46,656 bases of DNA from Planctomycetota bacterium (GTDB lineage: Bacteria > Planctomycetota > UBA1135 > GCA-002748355): NCBI GenBank assembly GCA_024278315.1, contig JAJRTL010000043.1, positions 1 through 46,656 of the forward strand, read 5' to 3'. The position numbers were made by a program, and so were the translations under genes. The notes under the pieces are model-generated. The model was not told the origin of the DNA. It saw nothing but the letters and a program-made list of their open reading frames with translations, and did not search any database. Positions 26,997 through 35,694 of the stretch are shown here, piece by piece (the first letter of the stretch is position 1; every line of letters starts with the position of its first letter).

Positions 26997-29900
26997 ATGC
27001 TGAGTTTGTGCAGAAAGAGACAGAGCCGATTTCCTGTTGGCGCAATAGCCGCAAATACCCCGGTTTCTCATGCGCCACTCCGCCGATTCCTCGCCAAGCT
27101 CGGGGTTCTGCCCTGGGTTCTCCCCTGGATCCTGGTCCTCTGTTTCGGGCTTTCTAGCAGTCGCCTGAAGGCACAGGGAGAGAGCCGTCAGGCCTCTCAG
27201 GTCAAGGTCCAAGTCCCGTACGCGACTCGTTTCATACGCATCGACGGTGTGGGACAAGAATACGAGCATGCGGCGATTCTCCATCTGAATCGCCGCAGCC
27301 AGCTGGTCTCGACAGCGGAGATTGCCTGGAAGGGGGATCGGGATGCCTCGGCGGAGATCCGCATACTGTACGACGAGGGGCATCTGTATCTCTTCGCCCG
27401 TGTCAAGGACGACGAGTTCCTGGCCCCTGGGGGAGAGGACGTCTGGAATTCAGGAGATGTCCTGGAGCTGTTCTTCAATACGGACCCCCTGGATGATGAA
27501 CAGGGCAGTTCCCGGTTCAACGAGGACGACTTCCAGATCTTGTTGCCCTTGCATGGACCGGACTGGCCTTGGGTGGCTGTGGCAGCCAAGAAGCAGGAGG
27601 GTGGCGAAAGGACCCGTCTTCAGAGTATCGAGAGTGGCATCGGCGGGATTGAAACTGCCCGCAGGGTCGTTGGGGACGAGGTTCACCTCGAAGCCAGGAT
27701 CCCCTTGCATATCCTGCCAGGGATTCGAAAGGGGCAGTCTGAACTGGGGTTCAACCTGGCGCTGGGAGACCGGGATCAGGGAGGGCAGATCTATAACTAT
27801 CTGGTTTGGGCGGGGGGGCTTCCTCCGTTCAACGATACCAGGCACTTCGGTTCTCTCCATTTTCGTGGACCGCCCATTCTGGTGGCCCCTGATTCGTCTG
27901 GGCTCGGAATGGGCGCTTTCCTGCTCACCGGCCTGGTCTATCTCCTTCCCTGTCTTCTGCTCTTCCTCCTGCTCTGGATGGCCCGCCGTGTGGACCAAGG
28001 ACCCTTGGCCTCCCGTCCGCGACTCCGGCTGGGGCTGGGCATCAGTTCGGGAGTTCTCTTTCTTCTGGCGATCTACATTCCGGACGTCATGGGCGACTTG
28101 GATGAGTTCAACCGGAGGGTGAGGGCCGAGGAGATTGCAGATACCGTACAGGCCGCTCTTCCTGAGATCGAGGAGGGCTTGTTGAGGAGGTTCCCGGGTC
28201 CCAGTCGGGACGAGCCTTTCATCGAGTTTCTGTCAGGCGCATCCGTTCGTCGGCGTCTCGAACGGGACTACTATCCGTTGCTCCCTGGACAGAAGGCCAA
28301 GCTGGGATGGCAGGCGAAGGCCTACGAGGACGAGGGGCTCTCGATCTATGAGTATGGTGTGCCTCTTGGAACGAATGGTGAGGAGATCCGATTCCAGGAT
28401 CTCGAGGAGGGGGATCGCATCGCGATTCTCGTGTCCCGGGAGACCTCAGACTGGATCAAGGCGACACCGAGACTCGAGATCTACGAGCAGGTGCAGGGGG
28501 GGACCGTCAGGCGCATCGTGAATGCCGACCGGAAGCTCTCCTCGCTCACGGATGGCAGGGTTGGTTTCTACGGAATCCTCGATATGAAAGCGGGTTCCTC
28601 CATCCTGCAGATCCGACCCGCAGAAGAGGACGGGCTTCGCCTGGAGGGGATCAGCAGGTTGCCAGCCGGTGAAGCGAAGCAGGCTTCGAAGCCCCTGGCC
28701 ATCGGGAGCGTCTCCCTGGCTGGCGTCCCCACGAGCTTGCGCGGTCCCTATCCTTGGAGGATCGGCGCAGAGATCCTGCCCGGCCGGAAGTTGGAGCTCG
28801 AGTTGCCTCGGTCGGACCTCGATGAGGTTTGGTTCTTCCTCGAAGCCAAGGAGGGACCTGTTTTTCTTGAAACGCCGGACAAGGCGAGTGTCTGTAGGCT
28901 TGAATTCTCTTCGAAGCGCAGCGAGAGAGGCTCCCAACGGGAGGTCCGGGAGCTACGTCATCAGGCCGAGATCTTCGCCAGCAAAGCCGTCGACAACGAA
29001 GAGCTTGCGCGATTGGAGAAGGGAGCTGGCACAGAGATCGGGTATGAGTGGGAGGATCGCAAGGGGGGCCGGAGGTTGACGCCGGTCATTCGTATCGATC
29101 TGAATCGCGCGATCCCCTACGGTCGGGTGACCATCTCCAACATTGGGCCCTACGCGCTGCGGCTTCGTTCGGTCGTGGGGGCGAGAGTCACGCAGGACCC
29201 ATCCTCGCCCATCGATCTGTCGAGCCTGATCAAGGGGAGAAACCGGACAGAAGTGCAGCTTTCGCCGAAGCTCAAATCGAAGCTGGCGGATGCCGAGTTC
29301 ACCATCTTTCGTGGAGGAAGTCTCCGGGCCACTTCGTCGGCATTGGGGCTGTACGTTATGCGTACGCGTCTTTCTGAGGACATCACGCGTGGTCTGCAAG
29401 GGGGGGCTGTCTACGGGGACGGATTGATCAGTATGGGGCCAGGTGCCCGCGATCTCCTCTTCAGGTTGCATGGCGAGGGCTGGGAGCAAGCCGTCCTGGC
29501 CATTTCCCTGTTCGATTACGATCGGCTTGCATTTGCGACGTTCACCCGTTTCCTTCGATTGATCTTCATGGGCTTGAGTCTGCCCTGGTTCCTGGTGTTC
29601 CTCCTGCACGTCTTGGCTCCGGTTGGAAGCATCCGATGGCAATTGGCCGGAGTCGTGGCTTTCGGAACCCTGGTTCCCCTCTTCTTCCTGTCGATCTTCC
29701 TCGTCAGCTTTCTGGAGCGAAGCCAACGCGACGCAGATGGGAGGAGAATGCAAGAGGAGTTCGAACTCGTCCTTGCCAACATGGAGAAGGAGCAGGCCCG
29801 AATGGCGGAAGGCGCGACCAAGAACGTCCAGGCCTTCATGACCGAGATTGCAAGGCTACCGGAGCTGGACCCTGAAAAACGAGAGGAGCTGTATCGCAGC

Positions 29901-32744
29901 ACGGAACGGGCGTTGAAGTTGCTTCGGCCCGATGACTGGTCTCGCGATAGTTTCGTCACGCTTCGTTTTCCTGATCCGGAGTCTGCCGACCGCATGCTCA
30001 CTCTCCGGGACGGAGAAGGGACAGGTCGGTTCGCAACGGTCGCATTGAGTGAGGGGAGTGGAATCTACTCCGCTTTCGGGAAGGTCTTCTTGGCCGTCCG
30101 TGCCGAGCTCCCCATGAAGGATGCGAAGGGGAAGCTGCGATTCTCCTGGGGCCGCGTCTTGGATCCCACTCTCTTGAGCGAACTCTCTTCGCAGGGAATC
30201 CTGGGGCTCTATGACCTCTCGGGATACCCCATCGCCCTCGGGGCTACGTCACAGTGGTCCCATCGATTGCTGGAATGGAAGGAGAGGGAACAGAGGCCAG
30301 ACGCGATCGAAGAGAAGCAGGCGCTGAGTCTGGAACTCGACGAAAGCACCGTCCCTGTGCGAGTCTCGCTGACCAAAGGGGGGCCGGAAAGGCGTGCCGT
30401 GATGGCCATGTTGCGAGGTTCTTCCAATAACGGACTAGCCATCCTGGCGAGCTTCGAAGAGCGGAAGCCTGCATCGTTGCTCTTTTTCTGGGGTCCCTTG
30501 GCGATCAAGAACTTCTTCATCGTGGTCGTCGGTCTGCTCTCGGTGTTCGCCATCTACCTTGTTTGGATCGTGACTGACCGCATCGCAGTCCCCATCGAAC
30601 GTCTGGAAGAGCATGCCAACCGCATCAGTCAGGGTGATCTTGAGATCCAAGTGATCGACACGGAAGGCGCCGGGGAGGTGTCCAGCCTCAATCGCGCTTT
30701 TGGTGAGATGGCTGAGGAACTGAGGGTCCGGATCCGCCAACAAGAGTTGAGGAATGCTGCCGTTGCGAGGCTCTCGTCCCGGTTGGATCTGGATGCCGTC
30801 GGTGATGAGGCCGTCGCAATCCTCCGTGAGGCTTGCGGTTGTCAATCCGTGGTTCTCCTGCTCCAGGACCGCGAGCGCAGACGCGTTCTTGTATTCAGCA
30901 AAGATGAAGAAAGGGAGGATGTCGATTCGCACGGAGAATTCCAGGATCTGGTTTTCGAGGCCGAAGGCTCGTTCTGCTTGCGTCTTCCCGTGAAGGCCCT
31001 GGAAGAGGAGCTTCGGATTTTCAGCCAGGAGGGCGCCTGTCTGGTCTTCCCGCTTCGCATCCAGGGGCGTAGATGGGGGTCTGTCCTGCTTCAGTTCCAG
31101 GATCCGAACGACATCGACCTGGATCTGGAGTTCCTCGAGGGCTTGCTGGGGCAGATCGTGTCCACGATGGAGACGGCTCGCCTGTACCGGCTCGCGATCG
31201 AAGATGCGCCGACCGGCCTCTATGTGGCGCGATACTTCGAGAGGCAGGTGGCCCAGGAGTTGGACAGGGTCCGGCGAAGTGGAGGCCTTCTCTCGTGGCT
31301 GCGGTTCGCTTTTCCAGGGCCGGATCGCCTCCGCAGGCATTGGGGTGACGCTGGCTTCGACCAGGTCCTGGGGAGGATCGGGGACGAGCTTCTCCATGAG
31401 ATGCCCAGTCACGGCATCGCAGGTCGCGCTGGCCTGGCTAGCTTCGACCTCCTGCTGCCAGAAACCGATCCTGAGCAGGCGCGAAAGGTGGGGCACAGGA
31501 TGAGGGGGAGCCTGATGGGGCTGTTCGAACGCCAGGGCCTGAGTCTAGAGATCCAGGTAGCCATGGTGGCTGCGCCTGTCGACGGAAGCTCGACGGCCAT
31601 GCTCAAGGATGAGCTTGCCCGACGTCTCAGGCAGCTGGATTCTGGAGTAAACAGGGGGCGGAATACGTCGATCAAGGTCGAACGTCGTGGAGGTGCGGTC
31701 TTTGCCTCGGTGGCGATGCACAAGCTCCTCGAGGATTTGGATCGAGTGGCGGCAACGGATCTCCCCCTCCTGATCCAGGGAGAAACAGGAACGGGCAAGG
31801 AGGTCCTGGTAGATCTCTGCCACGAGGAGAGTCGCAGGTCCAAAGGGCCCCTGGTCAAGCTCAACTGTGCAGCCATCCCCGCGAGCCTCATGGAGTCGAC
31901 CCTGTTCGGGCATGAGAAGGGCGCTTTCACGGGCGCGGATGAGCGAAAGCGGGGAGTCTTCGAGCAGGCACATGGGGGCACGCTGTTCCTGGATGAGATC
32001 GGGGACCTGCCCCTCGAGCTCCAGGCCAAGCTGCTTCGGGTCCTGCAAGCCAAGGAGGTCCAGCGCTTGGGTGGTGAGACCCCCATCCAGGTGGATGTGC
32101 GGGTCTTGGCGGCGACTCACCGGGACCTGGAGAAGTTGATCCAGGAGGAGGGGTTCCGCGAGGATCTGTTCTATCGGCTGCAGGGCTTTCGGCTCCAGGT
32201 GCCCCCCCTTCGGGACCGGCGGGAGGAGATTCCTTATCTGGTGGAGTCTCTGCGCCAGGAGTTCGGGGATGCTGCCAAGGAGTTTTCTGCGGAGGCCTTG
32301 GATCTCCTCTATCGGAATGCCTGGCCAGGCAATATCCGGGAGCTCAGCAACGTGGTTCAGCGGGCGCTGGTCCTGGCGCGTGGGGCCTTCGTGGAGGCCG
32401 AGGATCTGGACCTCGCCGAGCAACAGGGGGACTCGACTCTTCTCAACGTCTCGGGTCTGCCACCGGAGCTGGATGACGAAGAAGAGGGATTCTTGATTCC
32501 GCAGCCGCCGGAGACGCTCCGCATCGAGGATAGATGGGCGCTCCTCGAGGGATACCTGGAGGCTCGCCAGGCGGTAGATGCCTTCATCACGCCTCGCGTC
32601 TACCGTGCCCTGGTCAAGGTCAGTCGTCGAACTGCCAGTCGCGATTTGAGCCAGTGGCTTGAAGAGGGGCAGCTGGAGAGCAGTGGGCGCAAGCGGAGCC
32701 TGCAATACCGTCTGATGAGTCGCGAGAATACGTCGCAACCGTAG
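26997..32744 (+). CDS. Giant membrane-bound sigma-54 activator with CBM9-like, HAMP, GAF, GGDEF-like and AAA+ domains
   Basis: 1915 residues. An N-terminal hydrophobic segment (VLPWVLPWILVLCFGL) is followed by a CBM9-like beta-sandwich (~74-290: LYDEGHLYLFARVKDDEF, VWNSGDVLELFF). Two membrane helices at ~303-365, a long extracytoplasmic region, more helices at ~843-910, another extracytoplasmic stretch and a last helix at ~1172-1195 follow. Then HAMP (PIERLEEHANRISQGDLEI), GAF (~1250-1395), and a GGDEF-like domain (~1400-1550) whose signature is replaced by GLASF. The AAA+ domain (~1565-1800) has GETGTGKE, GAFTGA and GGTLFLDEIGDLP. The C-terminus (ITPRVYRALVKVSRRTASRDL) looks like a winged helix, not the usual Fis-type HTH. 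It should couple an envelope signal directly to sigma-54 transcription. Confidence 0.88.
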   Translation: MLSLCRKRQSRFPVGAIAANTPVSHAPLRRFLAKLGVLPWVLPWILVLCFGLSSSRLKAQGESRQASQVKVQVPYATRFIRIDGVGQEYEHAAILHLNRRSQLVSTAEIAWKGDRDASAEIRILYDEGHLYLFARVKDDEFLAPGGEDVWNSGDVLELFFNTDPLDDEQGSSRFNEDDFQILLPLHGPDWPWVAVAAKKQEGGERTRLQSIESGIGGIETARRVVGDEVHLEARIPLHILPGIRKGQSELGFNLALGDRDQGGQIYNYLVWAGGLPPFNDTRHFGSLHFRGPPILVAPDSSGLGMGAFLLTGLVYLLPCLLLFLLLWMARRVDQGPLASRPRLRLGLGISSGVLFLLAIYIPDVMGDLDEFNRRVRAEEIADTVQAALPEIEEGLLRRFPGPSRDEPFIEFLSGASVRRRLERDYYPLLPGQKAKLGWQAKAYEDEGLSIYEYGVPLGTNGEEIRFQDLEEGDRIAILVSRETSDWIKATPRLEIYEQVQGGTVRRIVNADRKLSSLTDGRVGFYGILDMKAGSSILQIRPAEEDGLRLEGISRLPAGEAKQASKPLAIGSVSLAGVPTSLRGPYPWRIGAEILPGRKLELELPRSDLDEVWFFLEAKEGPVFLETPDKASVCRLEFSSKRSERGSQREVRELRHQAEIFASKAVDNEELARLEKGAGTEIGYEWEDRKGGRRLTPVIRIDLNRAIPYGRVTISNIGPYALRLRSVVGARVTQDPSSPIDLSSLIKGRNRTEVQLSPKLKSKLADAEFTIFRGGSLRATSSALGLYVMRTRLSEDITRGLQGGAVYGDGLISMGPGARDLLFRLHGEGWEQAVLAISLFDYDRLAFATFTRFLRLIFMGLSLPWFLVFLLHVLAPVGSIRWQLAGVVAFGTLVPLFFLSIFLVSFLERSQRDADGRRMQEEFELVLANMEKEQARMAEGATKNVQAFMTEIARLPELDPEKREELYRSTERALKLLRPDDWSRDSFVTLRFPDPESADRMLTLRDGEGTGRFATVALSEGSGIYSAFGKVFLAVRAELPMKDAKGKLRFSWGRVLDPTLLSELSSQGILGLYDLSGYPIALGATSQWSHRLLEWKEREQRPDAIEEKQALSLELDESTVPVRVSLTKGGPERRAVMAMLRGSSNNGLAILASFEERKPASLLFFWGPLAIKNFFIVVVGLLSVFAIYLVWIVTDRIAVPIERLEEHANRISQGDLEIQVIDTEGAGEVSSLNRAFGEMAEELRVRIRQQELRNAAVARLSSRLDLDAVGDEAVAILREACGCQSVVLLLQDRERRRVLVFSKDEEREDVDSHGEFQDLVFEAEGSFCLRLPVKALEEELRIFSQEGACLVFPLRIQGRRWGSVLLQFQDPNDIDLDLEFLEGLLGQIVSTMETARLYRLAIEDAPTGLYVARYFERQVAQELDRVRRSGGLLSWLRFAFPGPDRLRRHWGDAGFDQVLGRIGDELLHEMPSHGIAGRAGLASFDLLLPETDPEQARKVGHRMRGSLMGLFERQGLSLEIQVAMVAAPVDGSSTAMLKDELARRLRQLDSGVNRGRNTSIKVERRGGAVFASVAMHKLLEDLDRVAATDLPLLIQGETGTGKEVLVDLCHEESRRSKGPLVKLNCAAIPASLMESTLFGHEKGAFTGADERKRGVFEQAHGGTLFLDEIGDLPLELQAKLLRVLQAKEVQRLGGETPIQVDVRVLAATHRDLEKLIQEEGFREDLFYRLQGFRLQVPPLRDRREEIPYLVESLRQEFGDAAKEFSAEALDLLYRNAWPGNIRELSNVVQRALVLARGAFVEAEDLDLAEQQGDSTLLNVSGLPPELDDEEEGFLIPQPPETLRIEDRWALLEGYLEARQAVDAFITPRVYRALVKVSRRTASRDLSQWLEEGQLESSGRKRSLQYRLMSRENTSQP

Positions 32745-32779
32745 CATTGTTGGGTTAAAGACCCGGGTGGCCGCCTTCT

Positions 32780-32812
32780 TGGCGCATAAATGGCGCGAAA
32801 GTGGCGCGCAAA
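32780..32812. repeat. Three tandem 11-bp TGGCGC repeats, possible activator sites
   Basis: TGGCGCATAAA, TGGCGCGAAAG and TGGCGCGCAAA follow one another without a gap, so the TGGCGC cores sit one helical turn apart. They lie 36 bases after the sigma-54 activator gene and about 146-178 bases upstream of the sigma-54 promoter at 32958, a normal distance for upstream activator sites. The last copy with its flank (TGGCGCGCAAACTGCG) also has GG and GC at the -24/-12 spacing. Confidence 0.5.
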
Positions 32813-32850
32813 CTGCGGCATGCCCCCTTTGAGGAGCTGGGGATCCGCAA

Positions 32851-32909
32851 TTGGGCATAGGACACTCTGGATATCTCCCGTCATCAGAGGCTCTAAGGCT
32901 AGTGCCCAA
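32851..32909 (+). other. Nested inverted repeats in the sigma-54 intergenic region
   Basis: TTGGGCA (32851-32857) and TGCCCAA (32903-32909) are perfect 7-bp arms enclosing a smaller CTCTG/CAGAG pair. The 329-base gap from 32745 to 33073 holds no gene. If transcribed from a promoter at 32802, this would be a leader stem-loop; otherwise it may be a looping or binding site. Confidence 0.3.
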
Positions 32910-32957
32910 AAGAGGTTGAAGTTTCTGTTGGCAAAATATTCACCGCGACATTGTATT

Positions 32958-32973
32958 TGGCTCGGAGCTTGCT
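32958..32973 (+). promoter_or_regulatory. Sigma-54 (-24/-12) promoter
   Basis: TGGCTCGGAGCTTGCT matches the sigma-54 consensus TGGCAC-N5-TTGCW with a single mismatch in the upstream box, and GG and GC are at the required spacing. The predicted start is near 32984, about 90 bases before the OmpH-like gene. A sigma-54 activator gene ends 213 bases upstream. Confidence 0.65.
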
Positions 32974-33073
32974 GGGAGAATCCGATCGTATTCCCAGGGG
33001 GCAGAGCCAAGCAGCTGTTTCCGGGGGCGGTCGACAGCTTCCGTCGCACACAGCTTTGCTATACACCGAGATC

Positions 33074-33601
33074 ATGTCACACAAGCACTCGATTCAATGG
33101 CTCACCGGCACCCGCCCTGGGCTGCCTTCACTCAGGGGGAACCTGCTCCTGGCCCCTGTGTTGGTGTTGACTCTGCTCCTCCTCTCTGGGCCAGCGATGT
33201 CGCAGGCGAGCGTCCGTAATGCGGGCATGGGGGCGGCAGCCTCAGATACCTCGGCGCTAGATGGCCATGGCATCAAGGTTCGGAACGCACGAAAGAATGT
33301 GCTGTTCGGGAACTGCAAGCGAAGCAAGACGCCATCCATCGTGGATTACAAGAAGGCCTTGGCGGCGACCCCCGAAGCGAGAAAGTGTCGGGAGGATGGC
33401 ATCGACAAGAACTCGGCAGAATATGCCATTCTCAAACAGAAGGCCGTGAAGCGACTCAAGAAGGTCCTTCGTTCCATTGCCGTGGAAGAGGGGCGGGATT
33501 GTGTCGTCAAGAAGGGCGCCATCCGTTCCAAGGGTGGTGCCGATGTTGTGGATCTTACGGACAAGATCGTCAGCGCCCTGGAATCGGCGGACCTCGATTA
33601 G
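33074..33601 (+). CDS. Small exported OmpH/Skp-like protein
   Basis: 175 residues, start ATG 33074, chosen because it begins a signal peptide (LLLAPVLVLTLLLLSGPAMSQA); the track's upstream start is a TTG in the promoter region. The mature part has AEYAILKQKAVKRLKKVLRSIAVEEGRDCVVKKGAI and ends VVDLTDKIVSALE, which aligns with the C-terminal strand-helix part of OmpH/Skp chaperones (…AKEKGYDLVVEKGAI…DITDKVI..L). The long coiled-coil hairpin of true Skp is mostly missing, and two Cys residues (NCKRSK, KCRED) are present. Probably periplasmic. It appears to be the sigma-54 target behind the promoter at 32958. Family assignment is tentative. Confidence 0.55.
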   Translation: MSHKHSIQWLTGTRPGLPSLRGNLLLAPVLVLTLLLLSGPAMSQASVRNAGMGAAASDTSALDGHGIKVRNARKNVLFGNCKRSKTPSIVDYKKALAATPEARKCREDGIDKNSAEYAILKQKAVKRLKKVLRSIAVEEGRDCVVKKGAIRSKGGADVVDLTDKIVSALESADLD

Positions 33602-34056
33602 TCCCTGATTCCGGAGTGGATGCGCTCCAGCATACCCAATCTCCAGAAGGTGCTTCTCCATGGACGTGGAGAGACACCCTCGGATCACCCTGTATTCGAT
33701 TCACCAGGCGGGAGAAATGCGTACTGAGAGGGGAGCCTATCTGGATGCGAATCCTATTTCGCTGTGTGCAAGCCTTGGACTGCCAGTAGGCTATGCGCAG
33801 GGCCTCGATGACAGATGCACCAGGCTTGGGCGATTGCTCGATCTGGTGCGGGTGGATCTTCATCGGGGTGGATCCTTCATGGCGAAGCACGCGCGATTCC
33901 TGGGAATCGCAGAAGCTGCCGTGAGGATGCAGGGTTGGACAAGCAAGGGAGGGATGCATGGGAGTGCTGCAGGAGCTCTCGAGATCCGAAGGTGCGAGGC
34001 GCCCCATGGCCCCTGAGCTGGATCAGACAGCACGGGTGAGTCGACTGCACCCCATC
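33602..34056. other. Intergenic region upstream of the secretin gene
   Basis: 455 bases without a gene I can support. A 118-codon ORF (33660-34016) exists, but it has mixed codon usage, no ribosome site and no recognisable motif. The stretch contains a near-perfect tandem direct repeat with a period of 16: GGGTGGATCTTCAT (33850) and GGGTGGATCCTTCAT (33866). It presumably holds the promoter of the secretin operon, but no clear boxes are visible. Confidence 0.4.
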
Positions 34057-35646
34057 ATGAGGCGCATTCATGGCCTGAAGCGGCCGCGCTGGCGCACCCT
34101 GTCGTGGGGGGTTGCTGCCTTGTGTATCCCGGCATGCGTGACTTCCGATCGACCTCTACCGGATTTTGAATCCTCCCATAGGTCCCAAACGGAAGTTTCG
34201 GTCTACGACCCGGCAGGAGAGAAGACCGATCAGAAGATCGTAGGGGCCGAGCCTACGTTGGTGGGCACGCCCCGTGCCCGCCCCTGGGATGCTGCCGCGA
34301 TGCCGCAGGGCTCCAAGGTTGCCTCGCAGGGCAAGCCCGGAACCGGGGGCAATGAGGCAGAGAAGACAGCAGGGGAGCCAGGAGCTGTGGCTCAGGATCC
34401 AGAAGAGGACTTTGCCGAGGAGGATCTCTACGCGCGGTTCGGTTCTCGCATCGTGATCCACCCGGATGGACGTATCTCCAAGACCTATTGGCTCAACCAG
34501 GACACTGGCACGGTCTTCGAGAATCTGCTCAAGATGAGTTCAGCGAAGGTGCCTGCGAAGGGAGCGACGCCCAAGTCGGGGCAGCAGCCAGCCAAGGTCG
34601 AGGCCTACAATCTCGCCTACAAGTTCGGCCCCAAGAAGGGCCAGGTCCCGTCGGTGTTGGACACGCTCCTCGAGGGCTATGAGTTTGTGATCCAGAGGGT
34701 GCCCAAGTTCGATACGTTCCGGACCCGGCAACTCAACCCGGATGCGTTCAATGGGTCGATGGGAGCGCCTTCGACTGCCGTCGAGAACGACCTGCTCCTG
34801 GTCACCAGCAGCGCGGATGGTCTCGAGGCTTTCGAGCAGGCGATGGATCTCTTCTACAAGTCCATCCCACAGATCCTGATCGAAGCGCGGGTCGTGGAAG
34901 TGGACTATGGGGATTCGCTGGATCTGGGTGTGCGTCCGGTCGATTCGAAGACGCCCACCGTGCGGACGCTCAACTCAGGCAACTTCATCAAGTCCATCAC
35001 TTCGGTCTTTCCCAATACGACCGGGCTCTCCAACTCCCCGACCCTGAGCGAAGGGCTCCTCTCCCTGGGGGGGATCCAGGACAACCTCGAAGTGAATGCC
35101 GTGCTGGAACTGCTGCAGCAGCGGGCCAAGGCGGACATCGTGAGCCATCCCCGCATTGCGGTGCGCAACGGGGGCATGGCGGCGATCGTGACCCAGCGGG
35201 AGATCCCCTATCCGCAGGCCCAGATCATCGGCGTCAACACGCGCACCTCCATCAAGTTCAAGAAGACCGGCATCACCATGGAGATCTACCCGACCGTGGC
35301 GCCCGGGGAGACCGTCCTGCTGCAGATCTACGCGAACATCAGCGAGGTCACGGGCTTCGTCGATACGCAACCCATCCCGACGCCACAGGTGGCCATCCGG
35401 AAGGCGGTCACCTCCGTTCTCGTCCCCAAGGGGAAGACCACGATCATTGGAGGACTCAAGACCCGGAGTCGGTTCGAGTCGGAATCCATGGTGCCCCTTC
35501 TGGGGGATATTCCCCTTCTGGGATATCTCTTCCGGTCTACCAACGTCCAGACGAGATACTCCGAGGTGCTCTTCATGATCACTCCCCGGATCATCTATGG
35601 ATTCGAGGGGGTCGAGGTGGAGGACGATCTCGGCAATGATGGTTAG
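34057..35646 (+). CDS. gspD: Outer-membrane secretin (type II secretion/type IV pilus family), lipoprotein
   Basis: 529 residues from ATG 34057, which gives a lipoprotein signal (LSWGVAALCIPAC|VTS). ATG 34006, with GAGG upstream, is an alternative that adds 17 residues. Residues 40-120 are a low-complexity linker. Residues ~150-280 look like N-domains (VENDLLLVTSSADGLEAFEQAMDLF; IPQILIEARVVEVDYGDSLDLG). The secretin domain (~340-515) has ADIVSHPRIAVRNGGMAAI, ITMEIYPTVAPGETV and the hallmark VPLLGDIPLLGYLFR. It forms the outer-membrane channel of a type II-like secretion or pilus machine. It is shorter than standard GspD (about 650) with fewer N-domains. A GspK-like gene follows 48 bases later; other Gsp genes are absent. 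Confidence 0.85.
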   Translation: MRRIHGLKRPRWRTLSWGVAALCIPACVTSDRPLPDFESSHRSQTEVSVYDPAGEKTDQKIVGAEPTLVGTPRARPWDAAAMPQGSKVASQGKPGTGGNEAEKTAGEPGAVAQDPEEDFAEEDLYARFGSRIVIHPDGRISKTYWLNQDTGTVFENLLKMSSAKVPAKGATPKSGQQPAKVEAYNLAYKFGPKKGQVPSVLDTLLEGYEFVIQRVPKFDTFRTRQLNPDAFNGSMGAPSTAVENDLLLVTSSADGLEAFEQAMDLFYKSIPQILIEARVVEVDYGDSLDLGVRPVDSKTPTVRTLNSGNFIKSITSVFPNTTGLSNSPTLSEGLLSLGGIQDNLEVNAVLELLQQRAKADIVSHPRIAVRNGGMAAIVTQREIPYPQAQIIGVNTRTSIKFKKTGITMEIYPTVAPGETVLLQIYANISEVTGFVDTQPIPTPQVAIRKAVTSVLVPKGKTTIIGGLKTRSRFESESMVPLLGDIPLLGYLFRSTNVQTRYSEVLFMITPRIIYGFEGVEVEDDLGNDG

Positions 35647-35694
35647 TGACGCGACTGGGTCGAAGGAAAGGCCGCGGTCGGACGTCGAAGGATC

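Noticed and set aside
33660-34016. 118-codon ORF before the secretin gene
   Set aside because: No ribosome site, codon usage unlike neighbours, and it runs into possible secretin starts.
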